Part shown: piece by piece, positions 15,246 to 23,657 of the stretch
Position numbering within the stretch: the first letter of the stretch is position 1
Layout: every line of letters begins with the position of its first letter
Notes under the pieces: model-generated
The model's database searches: none
What the model saw: only the letters and a program-made list of their open reading frames with translations
Told to the model about the DNA's origin: nothing
Translations under genes and position numbers: made by a program
DNA from: BOG-1155 sp050012495
GTDB lineage: Bacteria; Desulfobacterota; Syntrophorhabdia; Syntrophorhabdales; WCHB1-27
NCBI GenBank assembly: GCA_050012495.1
Contig: JBEKHB010000006.1
Span: 1-64,000 of the forward strand
Reading direction: 5' to 3'
DNA: 64,000 nt

Positions 15246-17654
15246 GTGAAAAGCAAGGTAAGATGGTTCTTGGTTTCAGTAGTGCTTATCCTCGGCATTG
15301 GCTTGATGGGAAGCGTCGCCTCGTGGGGGGATGATGCAGGTCCTCCTGCGGCGGCAGCGTCAACTGACGGATATACGGTTGTAGCGCAGGCGGCGGCGGG
15401 ACAGACAACAACCGTGCAGCCTGGTGCGCCATCCTCAACGACGACTCCCGGCACAGGCAATGTGCCAGTGACTGAGGTGACGGTAAAGGCGCAAAAGGAG
15501 AAGCAAGCCAATGCGAGGCCTGACGATTTCGTGGAGATTGACCAGAAATCGCCAACCACCGATGAAACGGTCCCGAAGGAGATGATCAACATACTCCTGA
15601 ACGAGGCCCAGGTCGGCTCTTACAAGGCCCTGGAGATGCTGCCGTCCGTCAACGCCCAGAGCGCCGACGCGTACGGAATGTCGCTCTCGAAGACCCTTCG
15701 CTTGAGAGGGGCCTTTCCAAGCGATGAGTTTCTTCGGACCTTCGAGGGGCTCCCGGTCAGCGGCCACGGCGGCGGCGGGGATTTCATCGACTTCGAGAAC
15801 ATCCGGGCCGTGGAGGTGTACAGGGGCGCCATGCCTGTTGCGAACAGCTTCGGCGAGCGCAACATGACAGGCGGCATGGATCTGTCCCTTCTCTGGCCCC
15901 AGGACAAGTTCGGCATCACGATGAAGGAGGGCTTCGGGTCTGATGCCTTCAAGAGGACCTACGCAAGGATCGACTCAGGTCTTCTCCCGACCGGGACCGC
16001 GATTTTTGCCTCTTTCTCCACCACGACCGCGGATAAGTGGAGGGGCGACGGCGGACAGCCGAGCAATAGGGACAATTTTGAGATGGCCGTGTCCCAGCGC
16101 CTCGGAGACCGCGCCAAGATCGAGATCTTCGGGGTTTACAACCAGTCAGGGCAGAACGATTACAGGGCCCTCACCTACGCCCAGGCCACGCACCTCAGCG
16201 CCTTCAACAATTACGATTTCAACAAGGTCCTGACCGGCGTCCCGGCACAAGACCAGTTCTACTATGGCTTTACGCGCCAATACTACAAGGACACCATGTT
16301 CCTTGGCAACATCGAGGTCAAGCCGACGGACACAACGAAGTTCACCATGAAACCCTACTACTGGCAAGATAACGGCTACCGGCTCGTGGGCGCGGCGAAC
16401 GGATACAGGTACATGGCAACCCAACCCATCCAGTTCGGCTTTATCGGCCAGTACGATTTTTCGATCCGGCCCGTAGACCTATCACTCGGTTACTGGTACC
16501 AGATCACGGAGGACTCGATACCTACGCCCCTTGAAATGAAGCAGTACACGTTGAACACGACCGCCCCGGGCAGCGAAAATCTGACCTACAGCGGGTGGAC
16601 GACGCTGGAGAAGGAGAGCAACAGGAACTACAACACCCCCTATGCAAGGGCTAAGACCACGCTCTGCAACACGACCCTCACGGGATGGCTGAGATACGAC
16701 GACATTCGGGACCCGAGGATGAGCTATTACAAGACCGCGGGGCTCCCTGACGTCAGCTACGATCAGATATTCAACTACAATCCCCAGATCGACCCCACCA
16801 TGCAGGTGGCCAGCAGAACCTGGCATGACTGGGAGCCGGGGTTTTCCGTCGTGCAGGCCCTCAAGGATAACCTGACCGCCTACTTTGCCTATGGCATGGG
16901 ATACGAGTTTGACTCGTGGACGGGCCAGAGCAGTGCCTATACGAACAACAAGGCAGCGTTCCGAGCCGCGGGCATCAGCTTCAATGAGCTCTGGAACAAT
17001 CTGCAGCCGGAGAGGCTGAACAACTTCGACCTGGGTATGAGATACAAGCAGGGGATATTCACGGTTGCCCCGACGATCTACTATTCACTCGACAACCATA
17101 AGACGGTGACGGTCTACGACCCCGTGGTGAAGGCCTCTTATCTCAGCAGTAGTGCCGACGCAACGCTGTATGGCGCCGAGATAGAGGTCACCGCCCGTCC
17201 GCAGATCCCCACGGGCACCCTTTCCGCATATCTCTCCGGCTCGTTCAACCACGACACGTTTAACAGCAATGTCCAGACCGCCAGCAACGTCGTGGTCACG
17301 AGCAAGGGCAAACAAATCCCGGACACGCCGGATTATATGGCAAAGCTGGGCGTGACGTACACTTACGGTCCCTTCTCGGTGACCCCCCTCTTCCGCTGGA
17401 TGTCGACCCGCTATGGGGACATACAGAACACGCAGAGGGTGGACGGCAACTTTCTCACAGACCTGTACATGAGCTATGATATCAAGGTGGCCAAATATGC
17501 CCAGGACGTGAGGCTAAGCCTGTCGATCCTCAACCTGTTCGACAAGCGGTATATAGGGCTCATAAACACATCGGATTTTGCCCTTTCAAACAGTACCACC
17601 TTTTACCCCGGAGCCCCTCTCACGGTCATGGGGGGGATAATGGTTAAGTTTTGA
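15246..17654 (+). CDS. TonB-dependent outer-membrane receptor, probable molybdenum/tungsten uptake
   Basis: About 802 residues from a GTG with AAGGAGGAAGGG just upstream; longer upstream starts lack a ribosome site and would overlap the leader terminator. A signal peptide (hydrophobic about 5-25) is followed by a low-complexity Ala/Gln/Thr stretch and a possible TonB box (VTEVTVKAQ). The plug domain spans roughly 95-215 (LRLRGAFPSDEFLRTFEGLP, AVEVYRGAMPVANSFGERNM). The rest is a beta-barrel rich in aromatic strands, ending in MVKF with the C-terminal Phe expected for outer-membrane insertion. Receptors of this class import chelated metals or cofactors. The Moco riboswitch in front, and co-transcribed TonB and ExbB, point to a molybdenum or tungsten compound rather than iron; this is inference. 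Confidence 0.9.
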   Translation: MKSKVRWFLVSVVLILGIGLMGSVASWGDDAGPPAAAASTDGYTVVAQAAAGQTTTVQPGAPSSTTTPGTGNVPVTEVTVKAQKEKQANARPDDFVEIDQKSPTTDETVPKEMINILLNEAQVGSYKALEMLPSVNAQSADAYGMSLSKTLRLRGAFPSDEFLRTFEGLPVSGHGGGGDFIDFENIRAVEVYRGAMPVANSFGERNMTGGMDLSLLWPQDKFGITMKEGFGSDAFKRTYARIDSGLLPTGTAIFASFSTTTADKWRGDGGQPSNRDNFEMAVSQRLGDRAKIEIFGVYNQSGQNDYRALTYAQATHLSAFNNYDFNKVLTGVPAQDQFYYGFTRQYYKDTMFLGNIEVKPTDTTKFTMKPYYWQDNGYRLVGAANGYRYMATQPIQFGFIGQYDFSIRPVDLSLGYWYQITEDSIPTPLEMKQYTLNTTAPGSENLTYSGWTTLEKESNRNYNTPYARAKTTLCNTTLTGWLRYDDIRDPRMSYYKTAGLPDVSYDQIFNYNPQIDPTMQVASRTWHDWEPGFSVVQALKDNLTAYFAYGMGYEFDSWTGQSSAYTNNKAAFRAAGISFNELWNNLQPERLNNFDLGMRYKQGIFTVAPTIYYSLDNHKTVTVYDPVVKASYLSSSADATLYGAEIEVTARPQIPTGTLSAYLSGSFNHDTFNSNVQTASNVVVTSKGKQIPDTPDYMAKLGVTYTYGPFSVTPLFRWMSTRYGDIQNTQRVDGNFLTDLYMSYDIKVAKYAQDVRLSLSILNLFDKRYIGLINTSDFALSNSTTFYPGAPLTVMGGIMVKF

Positions 17655-17705
17655 GGATGAGACACGGCAATGGAAGGTAAGCGACTCATGGCGAGGACAA
17701 GCGTG

Positions 17706-18749
17706 ATGAAGAGACTTCTTGCACTACTTATCCCCGTCATGATGCTTGTGGCGTTGACGGAGCGAGAGGGCTGCGGGAGAGAAATAACTGATATGGCAGG
17801 CCGGAGGGTGACGATCAGCCACAGCGTACAGCGTGTCTGGCCCGCCTATCCTCCCATCGCCTACCTCTTGTATGCCCTCGCCCCGTCGCTTTCCATCGGC
17901 TGGCCCGGGCCGCTTCCCGCATCGGGCGGGAAATACCTGCATGGTGCGCCACGGGACCTGCCCGTGGTGGGTGGGTGGTTCGGCCAAAGAACGCCCAATC
18001 TTGAGGTCTTGGCCGCGGCGCGGCCTGATCTGGCCCTCGTGTGGGACCAGTCCTTGCTGGTGAACCCGCACATGACCGAGATACTGCAAAAGCTGAACAT
18101 ACCGGTAGTCGCCGTAAAGCTCTTTCGGATGGCGGATTACCCGGAGACCCTCGTTTTTCTGGGCGATGTCCTCAACAGGGGGGAGAGGGCAAGGACGCTG
18201 GCAACGTACATTGAGCGGACTATCGTCGAAATGAAGGCTTTCAGCGGCAGCATACAGGGAGAGAAGAAGTCGGTTTATTACGCCATCGGCCCCGACGGCC
18301 TCACGAGTGACTGCGACCACATGCCGTTTCTCGACGAGGCCATAGAACTGGCAGGAGGACGGAACGCGTATCACTGCGAACGTACCGACCGTATGATGGG
18401 CCGAAAGATCGACCTCGAAAGACTGCTCCTTTATGACCCCGACGTGATCATCACCCAGGACCAGACCTTCTTCTCCAGGGCCTTCTCCGATCTCAGATAC
18501 AAACGCCTGCGGGCAATAAAGCAGGGCAGGGTCTACATGATCCCCGGCGTGCCCTTCAACTGGCTCAACTATCCCCCCTCTTTCATGCGCGCCCTGGGGG
18601 TGAGGTGGCTCGCGCACACGCTCTATCCGGAGTTGTACAAAGGCGACCTTCCGAAAGAGATCGAGAGGTTTTTCAAACTGTTTTTCAATGTCGATGTCGG
18701 CGAGGCGGAGGCAGGCGAGATCATGCGGCAGCCTAAAACGGGCAGGTGA
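17706..18749 (+). CDS. Periplasmic metal-chelate binding protein (FecB/BtuF-like)
   Basis: About 347 residues. Signal peptide MKRLLALLIPVMMLVALT, then the class III binding-protein pattern: REITDMAGRRVTIS, RVWPAYPPIAYLLYAL, the linking segment PNLEVLAAARPDLALVWD, and C-terminal LLLYDPDVIITQDQTFF with KQGRVYMIPGVPFNW. This family binds siderophores, heme, cobalamin and, in some members, molybdate or tungstate. The start at 17706 has GAGG nine bases upstream and gives a normal signal peptide; in-frame ATGs at 17670 and 17688 are possible. It follows the receptor by 51 bp. No cognate permease gene is present in the operon. Confidence 0.9.
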   Translation: MKRLLALLIPVMMLVALTEREGCGREITDMAGRRVTISHSVQRVWPAYPPIAYLLYALAPSLSIGWPGPLPASGGKYLHGAPRDLPVVGGWFGQRTPNLEVLAAARPDLALVWDQSLLVNPHMTEILQKLNIPVVAVKLFRMADYPETLVFLGDVLNRGERARTLATYIERTIVEMKAFSGSIQGEKKSVYYAIGPDGLTSDCDHMPFLDEAIELAGGRNAYHCERTDRMMGRKIDLERLLLYDPDVIITQDQTFFSRAFSDLRYKRLRAIKQGRVYMIPGVPFNWLNYPPSFMRALGVRWLAHTLYPELYKGDLPKEIERFFKLFFNVDVGEAEAGEIMRQPKTGR

Positions 18750-18756
18750 GAGGACT

Positions 18757-19875
18757 ATGCTATGCGTAAAGAATCCTTTTGACGACCTTTTCAACGATAG
18801 TGACGGATCTGGAGAGAGCGATTTTGCCCTGCCTCCAGGCGTTGACTGGCCGCCTCCGGACAGGGTCGGGAAGACTTTAGAAGGCGGCCTTCCGGAGACG
18901 GCCGGAGACGGGCCGGAACCTGTCCGTTTCTTCGCTATGTTTCCCTGAATGGTAAAGGCCCCACTGGAAGTGGAGCTAAGATCGGTCCTTGCCCGCAAAG
19001 GGGGCCGTGGAAAGGTAATGGCGGCATATTTTAACATGTATGACGACCGGGGTCTTTTCGAGCGGATGACGTCGTGCACGAATGCGCACGATCTGCCCGA
19101 CGTCGTCTCGTTCATGGGCTTCGGCCCGCTCTTTTCTACAGGATTCAGAGAGCGCTTCGTGGATAGGGCGGTGTTCACGAGTCTGACTTTTCCGCAGGTG
19201 GACGAGGGGTTGGCGAGGAGGGGTTTCATCGATCCCAAGCGCCGGTATACCGTGCTCGCCATAAACCCCATGGTCATGGCGGCGGACCACACGCGACTGG
19301 ATGGAAGGCCCGTGCCCACGAGATGGGCCGATATCCTGAGGCCGGAATTCGAAAGGTCGGTGGGAGCTGTCGGAAGGGGAACGTCGTTGAATGAGACGCT
19401 CCTGCTTTCGCTCTTCAAGCAGTTCGGCCGGGCCGGGGTAGAACGATTCGGGAGAGCAGTCGCCTGGGCCGGCCATCCCGCCGAGATGGTGAAGGTCGCC
19501 GGCCGCGGTCTGAAACAAGCGCCGGCCGTGAGCATTATCGATTACTTCTTCGCAAAGATGATCAAACATCAGGAGCGCGTCTCCATCGTATGGCCGGACG
19601 AAGGGGCTCTCGCCATCCCCTTCGTCGCCCTGGCAAAGGCGGGAAAACCCGGAGGGCTTGAGGAGATCGGGGCTTTTCTGACGGGAAAGACCTTTGCCAG
19701 GATTTGCGCCGACGCCTATTTCCTGCCGGTCCGCGCCGGGGTTCCCGCGAGGCTGCCCGGGTCGTTGAGACTCAACTGGCTTGGATGGGACTTTCTGAGA
19801 GGAAACGACCTCGACGGTCTTATGGAGGAGATCCGCACCGCCTTCCTATCCTCATTCATGAAGGGACGGCAATGA
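18757..19875 (+). CDS. Binding-protein-like protein with in-frame TGA (candidate selenoprotein)
   Basis: One open frame runs from the ATG at 18757 (GAGAGG upstream) to 19875 except for a single TGA at 18946-18948. The part after the TGA (309 codons) is an extracellular-solute-binding-protein fold: VVSFMGFGPLFSTGFRERFV, YTVLAINPMVMAADHTRL, PTRWADILRPEFERSVG. The 63 codons before it end in FFAMFP and have no signal peptide. An ATG directly follows the TGA, but it has no ribosome site. A hairpin that fits the bacterial SECIS geometry starts nine bases after the TGA, so the codon may be read as selenocysteine, giving a protein of about 372 residues. Alternatives are a nonsense mutation or coupled reinitiation at 18949. 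Without a signal peptide the product should stay in the cytoplasm, which is unusual for this fold. It overlaps the next gene by ATGA. Confidence 0.7.
18946..18977 (+). promoter_or_regulatory. Candidate bacterial SECIS element after in-frame TGA
   Basis: After TGA (18946-18948), GGCCCCAC (18957-18964) pairs with GTGGAGCT (18970-18977), with one C-A mismatch and a G-U closing pair, around the five-base loop TGGAA. The loop begins 16 nt after the TGA and has G at its second position. Bacterial SECIS hairpins usually have a small loop 16-37 nt downstream with G in one of the first two positions, so this just fits. It is a prediction by eye. Confidence 0.5.
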
Positions 19876-20609
19876 AGGTCGTTACCATATCGGGGCCTCC
19901 TTCATCAGGGAAGACGAGCATTGCCGTAAAGGCCATGGAGCATCTCAAAGCCAAGGGCTTCACGCTCGGCGCGGTAAAATTTGACTGCGTCTCCAGCTTT
20001 GACGAGGCGACCTACAAAAGCCTCGGCATACCCGTAAAGGCAGGCCTTTCAGGCCACGTCTGCCCGGACCACTTTTTTGTGAGCAATCTCTACGGGTGCT
20101 TCGAGTGGGGCATCAAGCGTGACCTGCATTTTCTGTTTACGGAGACTGCCGGCCTGTGCAACCGATGCGCCCCGCATATCAGAGGAGTCCTCGCCGTATG
20201 CGTGATAGACAACCTCAGCGGCGTCAACACGCCCTGGAAGATCGGTCCCATGCTGCGGCTTGCCGACATCGTCGTTATCACGAAGGGAGACATCGTCTCC
20301 CAGGCCGAGCGTGAAGTCTTCCTGTTTCGAACGAGGCAGGTCAACCCCAGGGCCGTCATTCTTCACGTCAACGGCCTCACGGGGCAGGGCAGCGCCGAAC
20401 TTGCTGCGCTTTTCCAAGACGCGAAAGAGATGGGCGATCTCGAAGGCGCGAGGCTGCGCGCTTCCATGCCTGCCGCGGTCTGTTCGTATTGCCTCGGTCA
20501 GACCGGGGTAAGCGAGCAATTCCAGATGGGAAACATAAAGAGGCTCGACTTTTCCTCGACAGAGCAGCGTCCGGAAAGCACAGACGGGACCGAAGGAGAA
20601 AACACGTGA
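19872..20609 (+). CDS. HypB/UreG-like P-loop nucleotide-binding protein with CxxC motifs
   Basis: A 245-residue cytosolic protein whose ATG overlaps the previous stop. Walker A is GPPSSGKTS at 8-16, a G3-like region FTETAGLCNRC at 89-99 contains Cys96 and Cys99, a G4-like ITKGD is at 136-140, and a second pair CSYC is at 204-207. The arrangement resembles the SIMIBI GTPases HypB and UreG, which load nickel into enzymes, but the cysteine pairs are placed differently. In this operon a role in energising or gating molybdenum/tungsten transfer is plausible. It overlaps the next gene by four bases (GTGA), indicating tight co-expression. Confidence 0.75.
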   Translation: MKVVTISGPPSSGKTSIAVKAMEHLKAKGFTLGAVKFDCVSSFDEATYKSLGIPVKAGLSGHVCPDHFFVSNLYGCFEWGIKRDLHFLFTETAGLCNRCAPHIRGVLAVCVIDNLSGVNTPWKIGPMLRLADIVVITKGDIVSQAEREVFLFRTRQVNPRAVILHVNGLTGQGSAELAALFQDAKEMGDLEGARLRASMPAAVCSYCLGQTGVSEQFQMGNIKRLDFSSTEQRPESTDGTEGENT

Positions 20610-21736
20610 AGCTCCCTCTCGCGACTCTTCCCATAAAGGAAGTCTATCGGGCGTACCCCGACGCAGAGGCTTTTTTTCTTTCCCTCGGCATACCGGCGCC
20701 GGCCTTGGGGATGACGATCCGGGAATACGCCGACAGCCTCGACGAAGAGATGCTCGAAGACAAGGGTTTCGACAGGGACGGTCTCGTCGACCACTTCATC
20801 GCCTTCATGACGCGTATAAGCGGGTCGGTGCCCGCGGAGGGAGACCGCGTGGAATCGCTCACCATCGTGGGAGGCCATGACAAGGCGGGCCTGGCCGAAA
20901 ACGCGTCCCTCGTGCTTTGCAGGGGAGATATCGTTTCCCTCGTGGGACCGACGGGATCCGGCAAGAGCCGGCTTTTAGCCGACATCGAGTGGCTGGCCCA
21001 GGGCGATACACCGACGGGGCGATCGGTGCTCATCAACGGAAAGACCGTGGAACCGACATGGCGCTACAGGTCGAGCCAATCGCTGGTTGCCGAACTCTCC
21101 CAGCACATGAACTTCGTCATGGACCTCACAGTGGCCGAGTTCATCGAGATGCACGGGAGGGCGAGGATGGCCCCGGACGTTAAGGGTCTCGTTACAGAGG
21201 TTGTGAACGGGGCCAATGTCATCGCGGGGGAGCCCTTTTCTGGCGAGACGCGCGTGACGAGCCTAAGCGGAGGACAGTCTCGGGCCCTCATGATCGTCGA
21301 TATAGCTCTGGTGAGCCATTTGCCCATCGTCCTCGTTGACGAGATCGAGAATGCGGGAATCGATCCCGCCGCGGCGTTGAACCTCCTTATGAGCGAGGGC
21401 AAAATCGTTTTTATCGCAACCCATGATCCGGTGCTGGCCCTCATGGCGAAAAAGCGCGTAGTCCTTAAAGACGGAGGCATCCGAAAGATACTCGCGACGA
21501 CGGAATCTGAGCATCGGAACCTGTCAATCATGAGACGTCTTAGCAGAATCCTATCCTCGGCAAGGGACGCTATCCGCAATGGGGAAAGGATTGAGGAACC
21601 CTTGGGGGAGCCATTGACAGCATCTCTGGCCGGAGTATGGGCGACATCGCCGGGAAACTGGATGCCTAAAGATGACGCCGAGGCCAGAAAAGACCGCAAG
21701 GCAACGGAGGGGGAACATAGGAAGACCACGGTATAG
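20606..21736 (+). CDS. ABC-type ATPase with DUF1858-like N-terminal domain
   Basis: About 376 residues from a GTG that overlaps the previous stop, with AAGGAG upstream. Residues 2-75 (LPIKEVYRAYPDAEAFFLSL, GMTIREYADSL) resemble the small DUF1858 fold. The ATPase follows: Walker A GPTGSGKS at 114-121, a Q-loop region near 165, signature LSGGQSRAL at 220-228, Walker B IVLVDEIE at 241-248 and an H-loop IATHDP near 272. The signature differs slightly from LSGGQ-Q/R of importers, and no ABC permease is encoded in the operon. It could work with the P-loop protein and the binding-protein-like product as a soluble complex, or with a permease elsewhere. Confidence 0.85.
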   Translation: MKLPLATLPIKEVYRAYPDAEAFFLSLGIPAPALGMTIREYADSLDEEMLEDKGFDRDGLVDHFIAFMTRISGSVPAEGDRVESLTIVGGHDKAGLAENASLVLCRGDIVSLVGPTGSGKSRLLADIEWLAQGDTPTGRSVLINGKTVEPTWRYRSSQSLVAELSQHMNFVMDLTVAEFIEMHGRARMAPDVKGLVTEVVNGANVIAGEPFSGETRVTSLSGGQSRALMIVDIALVSHLPIVLVDEIENAGIDPAAALNLLMSEGKIVFIATHDPVLALMAKKRVVLKDGGIRKILATTESEHRNLSIMRRLSRILSSARDAIRNGERIEEPLGEPLTASLAGVWATSPGNWMPKDDAEARKDRKATEGEHRKTTV

Positions 21737-21738
21737 CC

Positions 21739-22527
21739 ATGGAAGCAAGAGGTTCTTATGTAAAGCCCGCCGGATTCTCCTTTCTCTTCCATATCGCCCT
21801 CCTCTGCTTGGCAGCGCTCCTGACGGGACGGATGAACCTGCCCCCTCCTCTGCCTCCCCCCATCAAGATAGAGATCGAGCCCTCCAAGCTCATCAGCGTG
21901 GGGAGCGGCATGCTCCATTTCACGTCCGGCGGTTCTCCGCCTCCCGGACCAAGGGCTGCGGCGAAGCCTAAAGTGCGAACGGCAGCGGCCATACCTGCCC
22001 CTGTGAAGCAGGAGCCTCCCAAGCCTGCTGCGCCCATCTCCTCCCCTGCCAGTATTGATCCGCCCCCTCCCCCTCTGCCGGGAGAGATAAACGAGACCTC
22101 GGTAGCACTTCCCCTGCCGGGAGACAAAGAGAGTGCGGGGGGAGGACCAGGACCCGGCGCCGGGGGCGCATCGGGTGGGGGGAAAGGGGCAGGCGGCATA
22201 GGCGCAGGGACAGGCAGCTTCACCGGAGACGGAGAAGGCGGGGGAGACTACGCCGGCAACGGTCTCCGGTATGGGGCGCTTCCCGGGTATCCCGGTTCTG
22301 CCAGAAGGGCGGGCCGGGAGGGGATAGTGACGGTCCGGGTCCTCGTGGGCACGGACGGCACGCCCGCATCGGTGACAATACGCGTGACGAGCGGCCATGA
22401 GGATTTCGACGATGCCGCGGTCCAGGCGGTGAAGAAATGGCGCTTCTCCCCCGCCAGAAGGGGAAAAGAGCCCGTGGCGAGCTTCCACGACGTGAGGATA
22501 AGGTTCCGCCTCGATGAGTGGCGCTGA
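21739..22527 (+). CDS. tonB: TonB family energy transducer
   Basis: A 262-residue protein anchored by one N-terminal helix (FSFLFHIALLCLAALLTG, about 12-29). A proline-rich periplasmic spacer follows (PPPLPPPIKIEIEPSK, PPPPPLPGE), then a glycine-rich stretch at about 130-175. The C-terminal TonB domain is at about 180-262 (YPGSARRAGREGIVTVRVLV, VTSGHEDFDDAAVQAVKKWR then F). It would carry the proton-motive force from ExbB to the receptor encoded at the start of the same operon, making the system self-contained at the outer membrane. Confidence 0.95.
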   Translation: MEARGSYVKPAGFSFLFHIALLCLAALLTGRMNLPPPLPPPIKIEIEPSKLISVGSGMLHFTSGGSPPPGPRAAAKPKVRTAAAIPAPVKQEPPKPAAPISSPASIDPPPPPLPGEINETSVALPLPGDKESAGGGPGPGAGGASGGGKGAGGIGAGTGSFTGDGEGGGDYAGNGLRYGALPGYPGSARRAGREGIVTVRVLVGTDGTPASVTIRVTSGHEDFDDAAVQAVKKWRFSPARRGKEPVASFHDVRIRFRLDEWR

Positions 22528-22539
22528 GGAGGCAACACA

Positions 22540-23121
22540 ATGTTCCATGCACTTATAAGAGGGGGGTGGATGATGCTCCCCATCGCGGCCTGCTCGCTCG
22601 TGTCGGTGACGGTCATCATTGAGAGGTTTCTCTTCTTCCGCCGCATCAGGCAGACGCACCGCGGCGAAGAGGTGCTTGCCCTCGTCCGTAAACAATGGAC
22701 CGATGAGGCGCTCGCCATTGCCGAAGAGGCAGTGCTGCCGGTCATGCGGGTATTGCGGGCAGGTCTCACCCACGCCCCCGAACCCTCGGGGGCCATGGAG
22801 TCCGCGGGGGTTGGCGAGCTTTCCCTCATGCGGCGCGGTCTCCCTGCCCTGGATACCATCATCACCCTTTCACCGCTCCTCGGGCTTCTCGGCACCATCA
22901 TGGGCATGATGAACTCCTTCAACGTCATGGCAATATCCGGTCTCGGACAGCCCCACGCAATAACCGGCGGGGTGGCGGAGGCGCTCATCTGCACTGCCGC
23001 CGGCATCACCGTGGCGGTGATCACCCTCATACCCTATAATTACTTCCTTACCAGGGTCGAGCGGGAGGCGGAGGAGATCGAAGCCTACGCGACCCGCCTC
23101 GAAATAGCGCTCTCCCGATAG
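22540..23121 (+). CDS. exbB: ExbB/TolQ/MotA-type proton channel protein
   Basis: A 193-residue inner-membrane protein with three hydrophobic segments (about 10-27, 108-130 and 148-172) and the family signature LDTIITLSPLLGLLGTIMGM near 105-124 and EALICTAAGITVAVITLIPY near 147-166. It forms the proton channel that energises TonB. It ends the recognisable operon; the expected partner ExbD is not encoded intact downstream. Confidence 0.93.
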   Translation: MFHALIRGGWMMLPIAACSLVSVTVIIERFLFFRRIRQTHRGEEVLALVRKQWTDEALAIAEEAVLPVMRVLRAGLTHAPEPSGAMESAGVGELSLMRRGLPALDTIITLSPLLGLLGTIMGMMNSFNVMAISGLGQPHAITGGVAEALICTAAGITVAVITLIPYNYFLTRVEREAEEIEAYATRLEIALSR

Positions 23122-23133
23122 AAAGGGTAGCGC

Positions 23134-23225
23134 ATGAGACTGGCAAAAATGGCGTGAAGATCAGAACGAATGCATTTCAAAACCCGTATGTTGTCGTCGC
23201 CTTGTGCGAATTACTATTCTTTTGA
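23134..23225 (+). pseudogene. Possible truncated exbD remnant
   Basis: Directly after exbB, with GAAAGGG upstream, an ATG opens MRLAKMA and stops. Adding one A to the A run at about 23145-23149 gives MRLAKNGVKIRTNAFQNPYV then VVALCELLFF and a stop: a basic start plus the beginning of a hydrophobic segment, as in ExbD. The match is weak and the rest of an ExbD (about 110 residues) is absent. Confidence 0.25.
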
Positions 23226-23657
23226 GGGGGTTCCGGGCAGGGTAAACACATTTGGAAACTGTCTATCCGCCGGGCCGCATGACACCCGTTCCCTCGCACG
23301 TTAAGGTTCCACTCCCGACCATCGTACGGCTCCCCATCGCTTGATGTGCGTGGTGTAGTGCGGGCGAGAAGATCGAGCACGCACATCATCCCGGGAGCGG
23401 GAACGCTCTGGTCCGCCTACGCTGGTTGCCGGTCGTTCCACATACGTGCTCAGGAAGGGCGCCATACGGCCTCACTCTAAGGTGGGATTTCCAAATGCGC
23501 TTGCCCTGGGGTTCCGGGGGAGAGAACCGCGTAGCGAACGCGTCATCAGGTGCCGGGGCTTCTTGATCGTCGGGGCATCTCTGTGTGGAGATGCCCCCGG
23601 ATCTACCGATATCCTCACGCAAATCCATCCGAGCGGCCAAGGGCCGTATACCCCTTG
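23226..23657. repeat. Gene-free stretch with a perfect hairpin
   Basis: No credible gene is seen here. GGGGCATCTC (23572-23581) and GAGATGCCCC (23588-23597) form a perfect 10-bp stem with loop TGTGTG, without a T tract. It may terminate the TonB operon or the convergent carboxyltransferase transcript, or be a structural repeat. The remainder is unannotated. Confidence 0.4.

Noticed and set aside
17724..19535. Long open frame on the minus strand (about 600 codons) opposite the binding-protein genes
   Set aside because: It is antisense to two genes with clear folds, has no ribosome site and has low-complexity composition; it results from codon bias of the real genes.
21064..22773. Long minus-strand frame (about 570 codons) opposite the ATPase, tonB and exbB
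   Set aside because: Same reason; Arg/Pro/Gly-rich shadow with no recognisable domain.
23572..23597. Hairpin GGGGCATCTC/GAGATGCCCC as a copy of the pckG terminator
   Set aside because: The stems share GGGGCATCT only; the loops and T tracts differ, so a common family is not supported by two cases.
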